A DNA stretch of 62,000 nt from Cristatella mucedo (lineage: Eukaryota > Bryozoa > Phylactolaemata > Cristatellidae): positions 1-62,000 of the forward strand of contig WPIO01000091.1 in assembly GCA_009760855.2 (NCBI GenBank). Reading direction: 5' to 3'. Each line of letters opens with the position of its first letter. The first letter of the stretch is position 1. Below the pieces are notes generated by a model that did no database searches, was not told the DNA's origin, and saw only the letters and a program-made list of their open reading frames with translations. Shown in pieces: positions 48,991 through 61,239 of this stretch. The position numbers and the translations under genes are program-made.

Positions 48991-51016
48991 GGCCATTCAC
49001 ACTTGAATAGCTTATCTTGCATAGAAACCCAGCAGATCGCACCATATCTAGATACTTTAAACCAATCCGCCGGGGCATGCTGTTGTTTGCACAAAAATGC
49101 ATCTCCTTGCTTTAGGCAATCGCAATTGAATAACTCATTTTGCTTGAGTTTGCAGCAAATCGGTAAATATAAAGACACCTCGATACTGCTCTTTATAGCC
49201 GTGATGGCTTGCTTCAGATTGCGGCGCCTTGCATAAGGCCATTCACACTTGATAAGCTTATTTTGCATGACTTCACAGCAGATCGCATAATATCTAGATA
49301 CTTTCAATCGACCCGTCAGAGCTTGCAGTAGCTTGCAGCAGAGTGCAGCTCCTCTCTTTAGGTAATCGCAATTTGATAACTCATTCCGCTTGCGTTTGCA
49401 GCAGATCTCTGAATATGAAGACACCTCAATAGAGCTCGTAATAGCCTGTAATAAGTTGCTGCAGAGTTCTGCGCTTTGCATTAAGCCATTCACACTTGAA
49501 TAGCTTCTTTTGCATGAGTTCACAGCAGATCGCACAATATCTAGCTACTTTAAATCCAACCGTTGAAGCATGCAGGAGCTAGCAGCAGAGTGCTGCACCT
49601 TGGTTTAGGCAATCACAATTGAATAACGAACTTTGCTTGATTTTGCAGCATATCGCAGAACATAAAGATACCTCGATACTGCACCTCATTCCGTGTGATA
49701 ACTTGCTGCAGAGTGCGGAGCCTTGCATTAAGCCATTTACACTTGAATAACTTATTTTGCATGAGTTTACAGCAGATCGCACAATATCTAGAGACTTTAA
49801 ATCCACCCGTCGAAGCTTGCATGAGCTGGCCGCAGAGTGCTGCACGTTGCTTAGGGCAATCGTACTTAAAAAACACATTTCGAATGAGTTTGCGGAAGAT
49901 CGCGGAATGTAAAGACACCTCAATACTGCTCGATATGGCGCGTGATAACTTGTTGCGGACAGTAGTGCCTTGCATTAAGCCATTCTCACTTGAATAACCT
50001 ATTTTGCATGAGATAGCAGGAGATTGCCCAATATCTAGATACTTTAATTCAACCCGTCGACGCATGCAGGAGCTGGCAGCAGAGTTCTCATCTTTGCTTT
50101 AGGCAATCGCACTTGAAAAAAGAATTTCGCTTGATTTTTCAGCAGATCGCGGAACATAAACACACCTCGATACTCATCCTTATAGCTTGTGATAACTTGC
50201 GGCAGAGTGCTGTGCTTTGCATTAAGCCATTCACACTTGAATACTTTATTTTGCATGAGTTCACAGCAGATCGCACAATTTCTAGATACTTCAAATCAAC
50301 CCGTCAAGGCATGAAGTAGCTCGGAGCGAAGTGCAGGCCTTGCTTTAGGCAATCGCACTTGAATAATTCGATTCGCTTGAGTTTGCAGCAGATCGCTGAA
50401 TATAAAGACACCTCGATACTGCTCGTTATATCGTGTGATAACTGGCTGCAGATTGTGGAGCCTTGCATTAGGCCATTCACACTTGAATTGCTTATTTTGC
50501 ATGACTTCACAGCAGATCGCACTAATATCTAGATACTTTAAATCAACCCGTCAAGTCATGCAGTCGCCTGAGATTAGTGCAGGCCTTGCTTTAGGCAATC
50601 GCACTTGAATAACTCACTTCGCTTGAGTTTTCAGCAGATCGCACATATTAAGACACCTCGATACTGCTCGTTATAGCGTGTGATAACTTGCTGCTGTGTG
50701 AGGCGCCTTGCATTAAGCCATTCACACTTGAATAGCTTATCTTGCATGAGTTACCAGCAGATCACACAATATCTAGATACTTTAAATCAACCCACCAGAG
50801 CGTGCAATAGTTTGCAGCATAATGCAGCTCCTTGCTTCAGGCAATTGCACTTGAATAACTCATTTCGGTTGAGTTTGCAGCTGATCGCGGAATATAAAGA
50901 CATCTCGATACTGCTCGTTATAGCGTGCGATAGCTTGCTGCAGAGTGGGGCGCCTAGCATTAGGCCATTCACACTTGAATAACCTACTTTCCATGAGATC
51001 GCAGCAGATCGCACAA
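48798..51016. repeat. Divergent complete 9-monomer unit, candidate founder relic
   Basis: Palindromes at 48798, 49045, 49291, 49538, 49785, 50032, 50279, 50526 and 50770 carry the signatures m4, m5, m6, m7, m8, m9, m1, m2, m3, the same cyclic order as the core HOR. Total length is 2219 bp. It is the only flank segment in which I see m7-m8-m9-m1-m2-m3 in full order. Its m7-m9 carry states seen in subtype B (CAATATCTAGC, GCATGAGTTTACAGC, GCTTAGGGC, CTTGAAAAA and TTGATTTTTCAGC). A relic of the founder is one reading; a copy exported from the core that then diverged is the other. Confidence 0.85.
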
Positions 51017-54000
51017 TATCTAGATACTTTAAATCAACCCGTTTAAGCGTGCTGTAGCTTGCAGCAGAGTCCAGCTACTTGGTTTAGGCAATCGCACCTA
51101 AATAACACATTTCGGTTAAGTTTGCTAAAGATCGCTGAATTTAAAGACACCTCGATACTGCTCGTTATATCGTGTGATAACTTGCTACAGATTACTGAGC
51201 CTAGCATTAGCCCATATACACATAAATAGCTTATCTTGCATGATATCCTAGCAGATCGCACCATATCTAGATACTTTAAACCAATCCGCCGGGGCGTGCT
51301 TTTGTTTGCACCAAAATGCACCTCCTTGCTGTAGGCAATCGCAATTGAATAACTCATTTTGCTTGAGTTTGCAGCAAATCGGTAAATATAAAGACACCTC
51401 GATACTGCTCTGATAGCTGTGATAGCTTGCTGCTTAGTGCGGTGTCTAGCATTAGGCCATTCACACTTGAATAACCTACTTTAGATGAGATCGCAGCCGA
51501 TCGCACAATATCTAGATACTTTAAATCGACCCGTCTCAGCGTGTGGTAGCTTGCAGCAGAGTGCAGCTCCTTGGTTTAAGCAATCGCACATGAGTAACTC
51601 ATTTCGGTTAAGTTTGCAGGTGATCGCGGAACGGAAAGACACTTCAATAGAGCTCGTAATAGCGGGTGATAACTTGCTGCAGATTGCGGCTTTTTGCATA
51701 AGGCCGTTCACACTTGATTAGCTTATTTTGCATGAGTTCACTGCAGATCGCACAATATCTAGATACTTTAAATCAACCCGCCAGAGCGTGGAGTAGTTTG
51801 CAGCATGATGCAGCTCGTTGCTTCAGGCAATCGCACTTGAATAACTCATTTCGCTTGAGTTTGCAGCAGATCGCAGAATATTAAGACACCTCGAGACTGC
51901 TCGTTATAGCGTGTGATAACTTGCTGCAGTGTGAGGCGCCTTGCATTAAGCCATATACACTTGAATAGCTTATCTCGCATGAGCTTACAGCAGATCGCAC
52001 AATATCTAGATACTTTAAATCAACCCACCAGAGCGAGCAGTTGTTTGCACCATAATGCAGCTCCTTGCTTTAGGCAATCGCACTTAAATAACTCATTTCG
52101 GTTGAGTTTGCAGCTGATCGCGGAATATAAAGACATCTCGATACTGCTCGTTATAGCGTGCGATAGCTTGCTGCAGAGTGGGGCGCCTAGCATTAGGCCA
52201 TTCACACTTGAATAACCTGCTTTGCATAAGATCGCAGCAGCTCGCACAATATCTAGATACTTTAAATCAACCCGTCTAAGCGTGCTGTAGCTTGCAGCAG
52301 AGTCAAGCTACTTGGTTTAGGCAATCGCACCTAAATAACACATTTTGGTTAAGTTTGCTGCAGATCGCTGAATATAAAGACACCTCGATACTGCTCGTTA
52401 TATCGTGTGATAACTTGCTGCAGATTGCGGCGCCTAGCATTAGGCCATTGACACGTGAATAGCTTATCTTGCATGATATCCCAGCAGATCGCACAATATC
52501 TAGATAATTTAAACCAATCCGCCGGGGCATGCAGTTGTTTGTACCAAAATGCTCCTCCTTGCTTTAGGCAATCGCACTTGAATAACTCATTTCGCTTAGG
52601 TTAGCAGCAGATCGCTGAATATTAAGACACCTCAATACTACTTGTTATATCGTGTGATGACTTGCTGCAGAGTGCTGATACTTGCATCAAGCCATTCACA
52701 CTTGAATAGCTTATCTTGCATGAGTTCACTGCAGATCGCACAATATCTAGATACTTTACATCAACCCGCCAGAGCGTGGAGTAGTTTGCAGCATGATGCA
52801 GCTCCTTGCTTCAGGCAATCGCACTTGAATAACTCATTTTTCTTGCGTTTGCAGCAGATCACTGAATATGACGACACCTCAATAGAGCTCGTAACAGCCT
52901 GAAATAGGTTGCTGCCGAGTTCTGAGCTTTGCATTAAGCCATTCTCACTTGAATAACCTATTTTGCTTACGATAGCAGGAGATTGCCCAATATCAAGATA
53001 CTCTAAATCCACCCGTCGAAGCGTTCAGGAGCTGGCAGCACAGTGCTCAGCTTTGCTTCAGGCAATCGCACTTGAAAAACGCCTTATGCTTGATTTTGCA
53101 GCAGATCGCTTAACATAAACACACCTCGATACTCATCCTCATAGGTTGTGATAATTTGCGGCAGAGTGCTGTGCTTTGTGTTAAGCCATTCACACTTAAA
53201 TACCTTATTTTGTATGAGTTCACAGCAGATCGCACAATATCTAGATTCTTCAAATCAACCCGTCCAGGCATGAAGTAGCTCGGAGCAGAGTGCAGGCCTT
53301 GCTTTAGGCAATCGCACTTGAATAATTCATTTCGCTTGAGTTTGCAGCAGATCGCTGAATATAAAGACACCTCGATACTGCTCTTTATAGCCGTGATAGC
53401 TTGCTGCTGAGTGCAGCGCCTAGCATTAGGCCATTCACACTTGAATAACCTACTTTGGATGACATCGCAGCAGATCGCACAATATCTAGATACTTTCAAT
53501 CGACCCGTCTCAGCCTGTGGTAGCTTGCAGCAGAGTGCAGCTCCTTGGTTTAAGCAATCGCACATGAGTAACTCATTTCGGTTAAGTTTGCAGCTGATCG
53601 GGGAACAGAAAGACACCTCGATACAGCTCGTTATATCGTGTGATAACTTGCTGCAGATTGTGGAGCCTTGCATTAGGCCATTCACACTTGAATTGCTTAT
53701 TTTGCATGACTTCACAGCAGATCGCTTTATATCTAGATACTTTAAATCAACCCGTCAAGTCATGCAGTCGCCCGGAGATTAGTGCAGGCCTTGCTTTAGG
53801 CAATCGCACTTGAATAGCTCATTTCGGTTGAGTTTGCAGCTGATCGCGGAATATAAAGACATCTCGATACTGCTCGTTATAGCGTGCGATAGCTTGCTGC
53901 AGAGTGGGGCGCCTACCATTAGGCCATTCACACTTGAATAACATACTTTGGATGAGATCGCAGCAGATCGCACAATATCTAAATACTTCAAATCGACCCG

Positions 54001-57000
54001 TCTCAGCGTGTGGTAGCTTGCAGCAGAGTGCAGCTAGTTGGTTTAAGCAATCGCACATGAATAACTCATTTCGGTTAAGTTTGCTGCTGATCGGGGAACA
54101 GAAAGACACCTCGATACAGCTCGTTATATCGTGTGATAACTTGCTGCAGATTGCGGCGCCTTGCATAAGGCCATTCACACTTGAATAGCTTATCTTGCAT
54201 TATATCCCAGCAGATCGCACCATATCTAGATACTTTAAACCAATCCGCGGGGGCATGCTGTTGTTTGCACCAAAATTCACCTCCTTGCTTTAGGCAATCG
54301 CAATTGAATAACTCATTTTGCTTGAGTTTGCGGCAAATCGGTAAATATAAAGACACCTCGATACTACTCTTTATAGCCGTGATGGCTTGCTTCAGATTGC
54401 GGCGTCTTGCATAAGGCCATTCACACTTGATTAGCTTATTTTGCATGACTTCACAGCAGATCGCACAATATCTAGACACTTTCAGTCGACCCGTCAGAGG
54501 GTGCAGTTGCTTGCAGCAGAGTGCAGCTTTTTGCTTTAGGCAATCGCAATTTAATAACTCATTCCGCTTGCGTTTGCAGCAAATCTCTGAATATGAAGAC
54601 ACCTCGATACTGCTCGTTATCGCATGTGAGAACTTGCTGCAGATTGCGGAGCCTTGCATTTGGCCATTCACACTTGAATAGCTTATTTTGCATGACTTCA
54701 CAGCAGATCGCACTATATCTAGATACTTTAAATCAACCCGTCAAGTCATGCAGCGCCCGGAGATTAGTGCAGGCCTTGCTTTAGGCAATCACACTTGAAT
54801 AACTCATTTCGCTTGAGTTTGCAGCAGATCGCAGAATATTAAGACACCTTGATACTGCTTGTTATATCGTGTGATAACTTGCTACAGATTGCTGCGCCTA
54901 GCATTAGGCCATTCACACTTGAATAGCTTATCTTGCATGTTATCCTAGCAGATCGCACCATATGTAGATACTTTAAACTAATCCGCCGGGGCATGCTGTT
55001 GTTTGCACCAAAATGCACCTCCTTGCTTTTGGCAATCGCAATTGAATAACTCATTATGCTTGAGTTTGCAGCAAATCGGTAAATATAAAGACACCTCGAT
55101 ACTGCTCTGATAGCCGTGATAGCTTGCTGCTGAGTGCGGCGCCTAGCATTAGGCCATTCACACTTGAATAACCTAGTTTGGATAAGATCGCAGCAGATCG
55201 CACAATATCTAGATACTTTAAATCGACCCGTCTCAGCGTGTGGTAGCTTGCAGCAGAGTGCATCTCCTTGCTTTAGGCAATCGCAATTTCATAACTCATT
55301 CCGCTTGCGTTTGCAGCATATTGCTGAATATGAAGCCACCTCAATAGAGCTCGTAATAGCCTGTAATAAGTTACTGCAGAGTTCTGTGCTTTGCATTAGG
55401 CCATCAACACTTGAATAGCTTATTTTAAATGACTTCACAGCAGATCGCACATTATCTAGATACTTTAAATCAAGCCGTACAGTCATGCAGTAGCTCGGAG
55501 AGGAGTGCAGGCCTTGCTTTTGGCAATCGCACTTGAATTACTTATTTCGCTTAGGTTAGCAGCAGATCGCTGAATATTAAGACACCTCAATACTACTTGT
55601 TATATCGTGTGATGACTTGCTGGGGAGTGCTGATACTTGCATCAAGCCATTCAAACTTGAATAGCTTATCTTGCATGAGTTCACTGCAGATCGCACAATA
55701 TCTAGATACTTTAAATCAACCCGCCAGAGCGTGGAGTAGTTTGCAGCATGATGCAGCTCCTTGCTTCAGGCAATCGCACTTGAATAACTCGTTTTGCTTG
55801 CGTTTGCAGCAGATTGCTGAATATAAAGACACCTCAATAGAGCTCGTAATAGCGGGTCATAACTTGCTGCAGAGTTCTGCGCTTTGCATTAAGCCATTCA
55901 CACTTGAATAGCTTATTGTGCATGAGTTCACAGCAGATCGCACAATATCTAAATACTTTAAATCAACCCGCCAGAGCGTGCAGTAGTTTGCAGCATAATG
56001 CAGCGCCTTGCTTCAGGCAATCGCACTTGAATAACTCATTTTGCTTGAGTTTGCAGCAAATCGGTAAATATAAAGACACCTCAATACTGCTCTTTATAGC
56101 CGTGATGGCTTGCTTCAGATTGCGGCGCCTTGCATAAGGCGATTCACACTTGATTAGCTTATTTTGCATGACTTCACAGCAGATCGCACAATATCTAGAT
56201 ACTTTAAATCGACCCGTCAGAGCGTGCAATAGCTTGCAGCAGAGAGCAGCTCCCTGCTTTAGGCAATCGTAATTTGATAACTCATTCCGCTTGCGTTTGC
56301 AGCAGAACGCTGAATATGAAGACACCTCAATAGAGCTCGTAATAGCCTGTAATAAGTTGTTGCAGAGTTCTGGGCTTTGCATTAATCCATTCACACTTGA
56401 ATAGCTTCTTTTGCATGAGTTCACAGCAGATCGCACAATATCTAGCTACTTTAAATCCAACCATCGAAGCGTGCAGGAGCTAGCAGCAGAGTGCTGCACC
56501 TTGGTTTAGGCAATCACACTTGAATAACGAACTTTGCTTGACTTTGCAGCATATTGCAGAACATAAAGATACCTCGATACTGCACCTTATTCCGTATGAT
56601 AACTTGCTGCAGAGTGCAGTGCCTTGCATTAAGCCATTCACACTTGAAAAACTTATTTTGCATGAGTTTACAGCAGATCGCACAATATCTAGAGACTTTA
56701 AATCCACCCGTCGAAGCTTGCATGAGCTGGCAGCAGAGTGCTGCGCCTTGCTTAGGGCAGTCATTCTTGAAAAACACATTTCGAATGAGTTTTCAGAAGA
56801 TCAAGGAATGTAAAGACACCTAAATACTGCTCGTTATGGCGTGTGATAACTTGCTGCAGATTGCGGAGCCTTGCATTAGGCCATTCACACTTGAATAGCT
56901 TATTTTGTATGACTTCACAGCAGATCGCACTATATCTAGATACTTTAAATCAACCCGTCAAGTCATGCAGTCGCCCGGAGATTAGTGCAGGCCTTGTTTT

Positions 57001-58162
57001 AGGCAAACGCACTTGAAATACTCATTTCGCTTGAGTTTGCAGCAGATCGCAGAATATAAGGACACCTCGATACTGCTCGTTATAGAGCGTGATAACTTGC
57101 TACAGAGTGCGGCTCCTAACATTAGGCCATTCACACTTGAATAGCTTATTTTGCATGACTTCACAGCAGATCGTCAATATCTAGATACTTTAAATCAGCC
57201 CGTCAAGACATGAAGTAGCTCAGAGCAGAGTGCAGGCCTTGCTTTAGGCAATCGCATTTGAATAATTTCTTTCGCTAGAGTTTGCAGCAGATAGCTGAAT
57301 ATAAAGACACCTCGATACTGCTCGTTATATCGTGTGATAACTTGCTGCAGATTGCAGCGCCTAGCATTAGGCCATTCACAATTGAATAGCTTATCTTGCA
57401 TGAGTTCACAGCAGAACGCACAATATCTAGATACTTTAAATCAAACCGCCAGAGCGTGCAGTAGTTTGCAGCATAATGCAGCTCCTTGCTTCCGGAAATC
57501 GCACATGAATAACTCATTTCGCTTGAGTTTGCAGCAGATCGCTGAATATAAAGACACCTTGATACTGCTCGTTATATCGTGTGATAACTTGCTGCTGATT
57601 GCTGCGACTTGCATTAAGCCATTTACACTTGAATAGCTTATTTTGCATGATTTCACTGCAGATCGCACAATATCTAGATACTTTAAATCAACCCGTCTAG
57701 TCATGCAGGAGCTCGGAGAGGAGTGCAGGCCTTGCTTTAGGCAATCGCACTTGAATAACTCATTTCTCTTGAGTTGGCAGCAGATCGCTGAATATAAAGA
57801 CTCCTCCATACTGCTCGTTATATCGTGTGATAACTTGCTGCAGATTGTGGTGCCTTGCAATAAGCGACTCACACTTAAATAGCTTATTTTGCATGACTTC
57901 ACAGCAGATCGCACAATATCTAGATACTTTAAATCAACCCGTCAAGGCATGCAGTAGCTCGGAGCAGAGTGCAGGCCTTGCTTTAGGCAATCGCACGTTA
58001 ATAACTCATTTCGCTTGAGTTGGCAGCAGACCACTAAATGTAAAGACACCTAGACACTGCTTGTTATTTCGTGTGATAACTTGCTGCAGAGTGCTGCGCC
58101 TCTCATTAAGCCATACTCACTTGAATAGCTAATTTTGCATGAGTTCACAGCAGATCGCACAT
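51017..58162. repeat. Divergent flank 2: irregular monomer order
   Basis: Palindromes continue at 244-248 bp spacing. Order by signature: m4-like, m5, m4, m3, m3/m5 chimera, m4-like, m5, m3, m9, m1, m4, m2, m4, m5, m6, m2, m5, m4, m1/m2-like, m3, m3, m6, m7, m8, m2, m1, m3, m2-like, m1-like. Several monomers have a first half of one type and a second half of another, for example 55946 (m3 then CAAATCGGTAAATATAAAG of m5). A short core-like run m6-m7-m8 lies at 56192-56932. No gene or mobile element was seen. Confidence 0.82.
51890..53680. repeat. Downstream copy of the 46.96-48.99 kb block, one monomer shorter
   Basis: See the upstream block for the matching palindromes. The missing monomer is lost between 52744 and 52991: a CATTTTTCTTGCGTTTGC stretch that leads into an m6-type monomer upstream leads here straight into ATATGACGACACC and then the m9-type at 52991. 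The join lies within conserved sequence, as unequal crossing-over would leave it. Confidence 0.8.
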
Positions 58163-61100
58163 TATCTAGATACTTTAAATCAACCCGTCAAGTCATGCAG
58201 TAGCCCGGAGCAGAGTGCCGGCCTTACTTAAGGCAATCACACTTGAATAACTCATTTCGCTTAAGTTTGCAGCAGATCGCGGAATATAAAGACGCCTTGC
58301 TACTACTCGTTATAGCGTGTGTTAACTTGCTGCAGAGTGCGTCGCCTAGCATTAGGCCATTAAAACTTGAATAACCGATTTTGCATGAGATCGCAGCAGA
58401 TCACACAATATCTAGATACTTTACATCAACCAGTCAGTGCGTGCAGCAGCTTGCTTCAGAGTGAAGCTCCTTGCTTAATGCAATCGCACTTGAATAACTC
58501 ATTTCGCTTGAGTTCGCAGCAGATCGATGAATATTAAGACACTTCGATACAACTGGTTATATCGTGTGATGACTTGCATGAGAGTGCTGATCCTTGCATT
58601 AAGCCATTCACACTTGAATAGCTTATTTTGCATTAGTCTACGGTGGATCGCACAATATTTAGATACTTTAAATCAACCCGCTAGTCTGTGCAGTAGTTTG
58701 CAGCATAATGCAGCGCCTTGCTTCAGGCAATCGCACATGAATAACACCTTTCAGTTAAGTTTGCTGCAGATCGCTGAATATAAAGACACCTTGATACTGC
58801 TCAATATATCGTGTGATACCTCGCTGCAGATTCCGGCGCCTAGCATTAGGACGTTCACTCTTGGATAGCTTATCTTGCATGAGTTTACAGCTGAACACAC
58901 AATATCTAGACACTTTAAATCAACCCGCCAGAGCGGGCAGTAGTTTGCAGCATAATGCAGCTCCTTGCTTCCGGAAATCGCACTCGAATAACTCATTTCG
59001 CTTGAGTTTGCAGCAGATCGCGGAATATTAGGACACCTCGATACTGCTCGTTTTAGCCTGCGATAACTTGCTGCAGATTGCGGCTCCTAGCATTAGGCCA
59101 TTTACACTTGAATAGCTTATCTTGCAAGAGTTCACAGCAGATCGCACAATATCTAGATACTTTAAATTAACCCGTCAAGTCATGCAGTTGCCTGGAGTTG
59201 AGTGTCGGCCTAACTTAAGGCAACCGCACTTGAATAACTCATTTTGCTAAAATTTGCAGCAGATCGCTGAATATAAAGACACCTTGCTACTCGTTATAGC
59301 GTGTGTTAACTTGCTGGAGAGTGCGTCGCCTAGCATTAGGCTATTAAAACTTGAATAACCTATTTTCATGAGATTGCAGCAGATCACACAATATCTAGAT
59401 ACTTTACATCAACCAGTCAGTGCGTGCAGCAGCTTGCATCAGAGTGCAGCTCCTTGCTTAAGGCAATCGCACTGGAACAACTCATTTCGCTTGAGTTCGC
59501 AGCAGATCGCTGAATATTAAGACACCTCGATACAACTGGTTATATCGTGTGATGACTTGCTGGAGAGTGCTGATCCTGGCATTAAGCCATTCACACTTAA
59601 ATAGCTTATTTTGCAGGACTTCACGGCAGATCGCACAATATCTAGATACTTTAAATCAACCCGGCTTGTCATGCAGTAGCTCGGAGAAGAGTGCAGGCCT
59701 TGCTTTTGGCGATCCTACTTGAATAACTCATTTCGCTTGAGTTTGCAGCAGATCGCAAAATATCTAGATACTTTAAATCAACCTGACAGAGCCTGTAGTA
59801 GTTTGCAGCATAATGCAGCTCCTTGCGTCAGGCAATCGCACTTGAATAAATCATTTTGCTTGTGTTTGCAGAAGGTTGCAGAATGTGAATACACCTCGAT
59901 ACTGCTCAATATATCGTGTGATACCTTGCTGCAGATGGCGCCGCCTAGCATTAGGACGTTCACTCTTGAATAGCTTATCTTGCATGAGTTTACAGCAGAA
60001 CTCACAATACCTAGGTACTTTAAATGAACCCGCCAGAGCGTGCAGTAGTTTGCAGCATAATGCAGCTCCTTGCTTCCGGAAATCGCACTCGAATAACTCA
60101 TTTCGCTTGAGTTTGCAGCAGATCGCCGAATATTAAGACACCTCGACACTGCTCGTTGTAGCGTGCGATAACTTGCTGCAGAGTGAGGCACCTAGCATTA
60201 GGCCATTCACACTTGAATAGCTTTAGTTGCAAAAGTTCATAGCAGATAGCACAATATCTAGATACTTTAAATCAACCTGTCAAGGCATGCAGTATCCCGG
60301 AGCAGAGTGATGGCCTTACTTAAGGCAATCGCAATTGAACAACGCATTTCGCTTAAGTTTGCAGTAGATCGCGGAATATAAAGACACCTTGCTATACTCG
60401 TTATAGCGTGTGATAACTTGCTGCAAAGTGCTTCGCCTAGCATTAGGCCATTAAAAATTGAATAACCTATTTTGCATGAGATCGCAGCAGATCACACAAT
60501 ATCCAGATACTTTAAATCAATCCGTCAGAGCCTGCAGTAGCTTACAGCAGAGTGCAGCTCCTTGCATTAGGCGATTGTACTTGAATAACTCATTTCGCTT
60601 GAGTTTGCAGCAGATCGCTGAATATTAAGTCACCTCGATACTACTCGTTATATCGTGTGATTACTTGCTGCAGAGTGCAGCGCCTAGCATTAGGTAGGTT
60701 ACACGTGAATAACCTACTTTGCAGGACTTCACAGCAAATCACACAATATCTAGATACTTTAAATCAACCCGTTAAGTCATGCAGTCGCTCGGAGAGGAGT
60801 GCAGGCCTTGCTTTAGGCAATCGCACATGAATAACTCATTTCGCTTAAGTTTGCAGCAGATCACAGAATATGAAGACACCTCGATACTGCTCGTTATAGC
60901 GTGTGACAACTTGCTACAGAGTAAGGCGCCTTGCATTAAGCCATTCACACTTGAATAGCTTTTCTTGCATGAGTTCACAGCAGATCCAACAATATCTCGA
61001 TACTTTTAATCAACCCGCCAGAGCGTGCAGTAGTTTGCAGCATAATGCAGCTCCTTTCTTCCGGCAATCGCACTCGAATAACTTATTTCGCTTGAGTTTG

Positions 61101-61239
61101 CAGCAGAGCCCGGAATTTAAAGACATCTCGATACTGCTCGTTATTGCGTATTATAACTTGCTGCAGAGTGCGAGGCCTAGCATTAAACCATTAAAACTTG
61201 AATAAACTATTTTGCATGAGATCGCAGCAGATCGCACAA
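58163..61239. repeat. Older 4-monomer periodicity, about 985 bp, three copies
   Basis: Corresponding monomers start at 58163, 59150 and 60255. Each opens with a TCATGCAG or GCATGCAG plus CCCGGAGCAGAGTG-type segment. The second monomers (58409, 59392, 60500) follow the unusual CCTTGCTA and GCCATTAAAACTTG (or GCTATT variant) block, and the first two share CAACCAGTCAGTGCGTGC. The first and third periods are 987 and 984-985 bp; the second is 1105 bp because of a half-unit step. Divergence between copies is clearly higher than in the core. Confidence 0.7.
59639..59760. repeat. Half-monomer step of 122 bp
   Basis: The palindrome at 59639 is followed by the next one at 59761, only 122 bp later, the single break of phase in the window. 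The junction reads GAGTTTGCAGCAGATCGCA (half A) running directly into AAATATCTAGATAC (half B). It is best explained by exchange between the homologous half-units A and B. Confidence 0.88.
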
